Shown one piece after another: positions 5,373 to 8,063 of a stretch of DNA of 8,063 nucleotides. Origin of the DNA: Acidiphilium sp. CAG:727 (GTDB lineage Bacteria; Bacillota; Clostridia; Christensenellales; Borkfalkiaceae); contig FR898426.1 in NCBI GenBank assembly GCA_000437515.1, positions 4,719-12,781 of the forward strand. Direction: 5' to 3'. The position numbers were made by a program, and so were the translations under genes. The number at the start of each line of letters is the position of its first letter. Positions within the stretch are counted from its first letter, which is position 1. Below the pieces are notes generated by a model, which saw only the letters and a list, made by a program, of their open reading frames with translations, was not told the DNA's origin and made no database searches.

Positions 5373-7154
5373 ATGTTAGAAAATTTATTACTTTCGGGCG
5401 TAGGCGTAAACCTTATAGGTTCGCTCGGTTCTTTGCCGAACGTAAAATACGCCTGGCTTTTGCAGATTATCGAATCTTTGATAAACGCGGTAGTCGACGT
5501 AGGTGTAGGTATTATCGTTTTCACGATTATACTTAAACTTATAACCCTTCCGCTCGATATTTTTTCAAGGGCTTCGATGAAGAAAAACGCTCTCAAAATG
5601 GAAATGATGAGAGACGACCTTGAAAAATTACAGAAACAATACGCGAATAATAAGCAACTCTATCAGCAGAAAATGATGGCTCTTTATAAAAAGAACGGTT
5701 ATTCTGCTCTTATGCCGTGTCTTCCGACGATAGTTTCGCTCGTATTTTTCATTATCGTCATAGGCGCGTTCAGTTCGTACTCTCGTAAAGCCGACTTCGA
5801 AGTTTTCAGACAGATGCAATCTGCTTACGACCAGGCGATAGTTAAAGAAGTCGACGGAGAACCCGTTTATAACGAAAATTACATCGTAAGGGTGGAAGAT
5901 AAAGACAGTACGCCCGATAATCCTAAATACACTTATTACGTAAACGTAGACAACGCGGTTAGAAATTACTCCTCTCTCGTAAGTTATTTCGATTTAACGG
6001 GTATAGATTATACCGAGGTCGACGCGAAAGCAAACGTAAACAATTACGTCCTTAAAGCAAATTACGATTCGACTAACGGTTACGACGCCAACTTCATTAC
6101 CGAATTGAGAAAATTTTCGGGTAAAGAGTTTAACGTTTACTTCGTTTCGGAAGGAGAAGGAAAAGATACCGTTTATACCGGCAAATTAAACTTCGCTCAC
6201 CAAAAAATACAGTCGGAGTTGATAAATTTCGCCGTAAACGATTTCGTTAAAAACAAACTTAGCAATCCCGAAATACAAGATCTTCTCAAAAAAGACGAAA
6301 ACGGTAAAATGGCGTTGAGTTACGACGAAGAAACGAAAGTTTATTCTATCGCCGATATAAATCTTTTCAAAGAAAAGACAGATAAAATAAACGCTTATAT
6401 AAACGAAAATTCGGGAGAATTCGATGCTCTTATCTATCTTAAAAAAGAATATAAAGATTCTACCGAAACCGACGAAACGGCAGGTACTCTTAGAAAGATA
6501 GAAATAGCGAATGCCGTTTTCAGTCGCGACCTCGTCGATTTCGTAGCCGAAAGTTACGCAACCGAGAATATATACGTTCCCGCACGCAAGGCGGCGAAAG
6601 AAAGTTATAAAAAACACAGAAGCAGTTCGGTCGTCTTCCCGTGGGTTAAAAACCTCTGGGTCGTCGACAGTCCGTTCAAACCCGCTATTCCCTCTTACTC
6701 GGAACTCAAATCTACCTTGAAAATCAGCGAAAGACAACTTTCGCAGAAGAAATACGACGAACTTACCGCCGACCTTAAAGAATACAAACAAACGGGTTTC
6801 GGCAAAGGTAACGGTCTGTTTATACTCGTTGCGCTGTCTATTATTACCATGCTTTTGTCTACGGTAATAATGAACAAGACTCAGAAGACGCAGATGGAAC
6901 TTTCGTCCGTAGACGGAGCGAACGGACAGGCGGCTACCCAGCAGAAGATTATGACCTGGATAATGCCGATTATGTTCGGTATATTCGCGTTCATCTATTC
7001 CGCGGGTTTCTCGATTTACATGGTAATGAGTTCGATTCTTTCCACGGTATTCACTTTGGTTATCAATTTCTGCGTGGAAAAGGCGTTCAAGAACAAAATA
7101 ATTAAAAAACAAGCCGAAGAAACGAGCAAAGCCCGTTACGGCAAAAGAAGATAA
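5373..7154 (+). CDS. yidC: Membrane protein insertase YidC (Oxa1/Alb3 family) with large extracytoplasmic insertion
   Basis: The protein inserts membrane proteins alone or with SecYEG. At 593 residues it is about twice the usual Gram-positive size (about 260-280). The core is recognisable: first core helix about 38-60 (VDVGVGIIVFTIILKLITLPL), a charged cytoplasmic hairpin 65-110 (SRASMKKNALKM...LYKKNGY), second helix 113-135 (MPCLPTIVSLVFFIIVIGA), the WVKNLWVVDSP element (424-434), third helix about 478-500, and the MPIMFGIFAFIYSAGFSIYMVMSS segment (531-554) with the final helix to about 568 and a basic tail. Residues about 140-415 are hydrophilic and, by topology, outside the cell; they are not part of the usual fold. 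Lys55 occupies the place of the conserved groove arginine. No lipobox cysteine is near the N-terminus, unlike many Bacillota YidCs. ACAGGAG lies 6 bases before ATG 5373, which fixes the start. Confidence 0.93.
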   Translation: MLENLLLSGVGVNLIGSLGSLPNVKYAWLLQIIESLINAVVDVGVGIIVFTIILKLITLPLDIFSRASMKKNALKMEMMRDDLEKLQKQYANNKQLYQQKMMALYKKNGYSALMPCLPTIVSLVFFIIVIGAFSSYSRKADFEVFRQMQSAYDQAIVKEVDGEPVYNENYIVRVEDKDSTPDNPKYTYYVNVDNAVRNYSSLVSYFDLTGIDYTEVDAKANVNNYVLKANYDSTNGYDANFITELRKFSGKEFNVYFVSEGEGKDTVYTGKLNFAHQKIQSELINFAVNDFVKNKLSNPEIQDLLKKDENGKMALSYDEETKVYSIADINLFKEKTDKINAYINENSGEFDALIYLKKEYKDSTETDETAGTLRKIEIANAVFSRDLVDFVAESYATENIYVPARKAAKESYKKHRSSSVVFPWVKNLWVVDSPFKPAIPSYSELKSTLKISERQLSQKKYDELTADLKEYKQTGFGKGNGLFILVALSIITMLLSTVIMNKTQKTQMELSSVDGANGQAATQQKIMTWIMPIMFGIFAFIYSAGFSIYMVMSSILSTVFTLVINFCVEKAFKNKIIKKQAEETSKARYGKRR

Positions 7155-7168
7155 AGGAGCAAAAAAAG

Positions 7169-8023
7169 ATGCCTACCTATTACGGTAAAACGGTCGAAGA
7201 AGCGATCGAAGAGGGCTTGAAAGAATTAGGCATTACCGCCGAACAAGCCGAAATCAAAATTATAGAAGAAGCGAAAAAAGGATTTTTGGGTATCAATTCC
7301 AAAAAGGCGGAAGTAGAAATCAACGCAAAAAAGACCGACGGAGAAAGAGTAAAAGCGTTTTTGGAAGGTCTTTTTCCGATAATGAAAGTCAACGCAAAAT
7401 GCAACCTCCTGGAAGAGGACGACAAAATAGTCGTAGAAGTCGTAGCCGAAAGATCTCAACAGGTTATAGGTTATCGCGGCGAAACTCTCGACGCCCTTCA
7501 GACTTTGGCGGGCGCGGTTGCCAACATCGGCAGAGAAGATTACAGAAGAGTTGTCGTAGACTGTGAAAATTACAGAGAAAAACGCGAAGACACTCTTAAA
7601 AGTTTAGCCGAAAAACTCGCCGACAGAGCGGTAAGAGAAGGAAGAAAAGTCATACTCGAACCCATGGCTCCGTACGAAAGAAGAATTATTCACTCCGCCC
7701 TTGCCGACAGGAAAGACGTAACCACCGAATCGGACGGAAAAGAACCTAACCGTCATGTGGTGATCGTTCCCGGCGAACTTACGAGCGACGAGCCTATCGA
7801 CGCTTCTTTTAAGGGTAAACGCGGCGATTCCGGCAGAAACGACCGTAGAACCGGACGCGGCGATCGCGGCGGTTTCAGGGGCGGTAAAAGCGGTTACGGA
7901 AGGGATAATCGCGGCGGCTTCAGAGGTAACGGAAACCGCGGAGAACGCGCTCCCCGTCAACCAAGACCCAAGACGAGCGGCTGGGGAACTTTCCTCGGTA
8001 ACGCCAACGAAAAAAAAGACTGA
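7169..8023 (+). CDS. khpB: RNA-binding protein KhpB (Jag) with Arg/Gly-rich C-terminal tail
   Basis: A cytoplasmic RNA-binding regulator; in streptococci KhpB/Jag (EloR) with KhpA influences cell elongation and division. Domains in order: Jag N-terminal domain 1-52 (GKTVEEAIEEGLKELG, then KKGFLGI 37-43), a KH domain about 60-132 with the GxxG loop as IGYRGE (100-105), and an R3H domain about 136-202 with R-x3-H as R171-H175 (YERRIIHSAL) and the RHVVIVPG ending (195-202). After 215 the chain becomes disordered and rich in Gly, Arg and Asn, with RGGFRG twice (233-238, 248-253), ending GWGTFLGNANEKKD. Total length 284 exceeds the usual 205-260, owing to this tail. AAAGGAG lies 9 bases before ATG 7169, only 14 bases after yidC, the classic yidC-jag pair. 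No terminator follows within the remaining 40 bases. Confidence 0.95.
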   Translation: MPTYYGKTVEEAIEEGLKELGITAEQAEIKIIEEAKKGFLGINSKKAEVEINAKKTDGERVKAFLEGLFPIMKVNAKCNLLEEDDKIVVEVVAERSQQVIGYRGETLDALQTLAGAVANIGREDYRRVVVDCENYREKREDTLKSLAEKLADRAVREGRKVILEPMAPYERRIIHSALADRKDVTTESDGKEPNRHVVIVPGELTSDEPIDASFKGKRGDSGRNDRRTGRGDRGGFRGGKSGYGRDNRGGFRGNGNRGERAPRQPRPKTSGWGTFLGNANEKKD

Positions 8024-8063
8024 AAACGAATTAATATTCAAGGCGGGCGGAAGAAAAATTTTC

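Noticed and set aside
6186..7112. Long open frame (308 codons) on the minus strand opposite yidC
   Set aside because: It lies wholly within the strongly supported yidC gene. Its translation is rich in Phe, Tyr and Arg with no recognisable motif, as expected from the antisense of lysine- and glutamate-rich codons.
7604..8041. 145-codon minus-strand frame opposite khpB
   Set aside because: Its Ala/Ser/Val-rich translation is the mirror of the Arg/Gly-rich tail codons; khpB domains on the plus strand are clear.
8024..8063. Start of another gene or a terminator after khpB
   Set aside because: No start codon with a ribosome binding site is present, and the GC-rich text at 8041-8052 lacks a pairing arm before the window ends.

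Overview
The window looks like a chromosomal segment of an anaerobic Gram-positive bacterium of the Clostridia type. The evidence is a pyruvate:ferredoxin oxidoreductase, AT-biased codons, strong GGAG-type ribosome binding sites on most genes, a YidC of Gram-positive layout without the large Gram-negative N-terminal domain, and a Jag/KhpB protein. A gut lineage near Christensenellales would fit, but that is a guess from general character, not from a marker.

Layout. Positions 1-842 (+) hold the C-terminal quarter of pyruvate:ferredoxin oxidoreductase. It ends at a perfect 19-bp palindrome (859-896) that can terminate transcription from both sides, because the next gene, a MATE-family efflux transporter (919-2277, -), converges on it. 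A short dispersed-repeat-like element (2308-2344) separates the transporter from rsmG (2350-3039, -), the 16S rRNA m7G527 methyltransferase. About 390 bases without a gene follow (3040-3425). They are very AT-rich, carry promoters for both flanking genes and contain DnaA-box-like sites. Together with two perfect inverted DnaA boxes inside rsmG (2853-2872), this makes the 2.85-3.35 kb stretch a candidate replication origin or DnaA-binding locus.

Rightward from there runs a co-oriented housekeeping block: dnaN (beta clamp), rpmH (bL34), rnpA (RNase P protein), yidD, yidC and khpB/jag (3426-8023). A consensus promoter with a probable second tandem promoter lies between dnaN and rpmH, so rpmH to khpB probably form one unit. 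It joins ribosome and tRNA production (rpmH, rnpA) to membrane protein insertion (yidD, yidC) and an RNA-binding regulator (khpB). The usual Bacillota order has rpmH-rnpA-yidC-jag diverging from dnaA-dnaN. Here the rpmH block follows dnaN on the same strand, dnaA is absent from the window, and rsmG stands alone on the other side.

The two most unusual proteins are YidC, with roughly 275 extra residues between its second and third membrane segments, and KhpB, with a disordered RGG-rich tail. rsmG also has a promoter so close to its ATG that the transcript should be leaderless. The last 40 bases (8024-8063) show no gene start.
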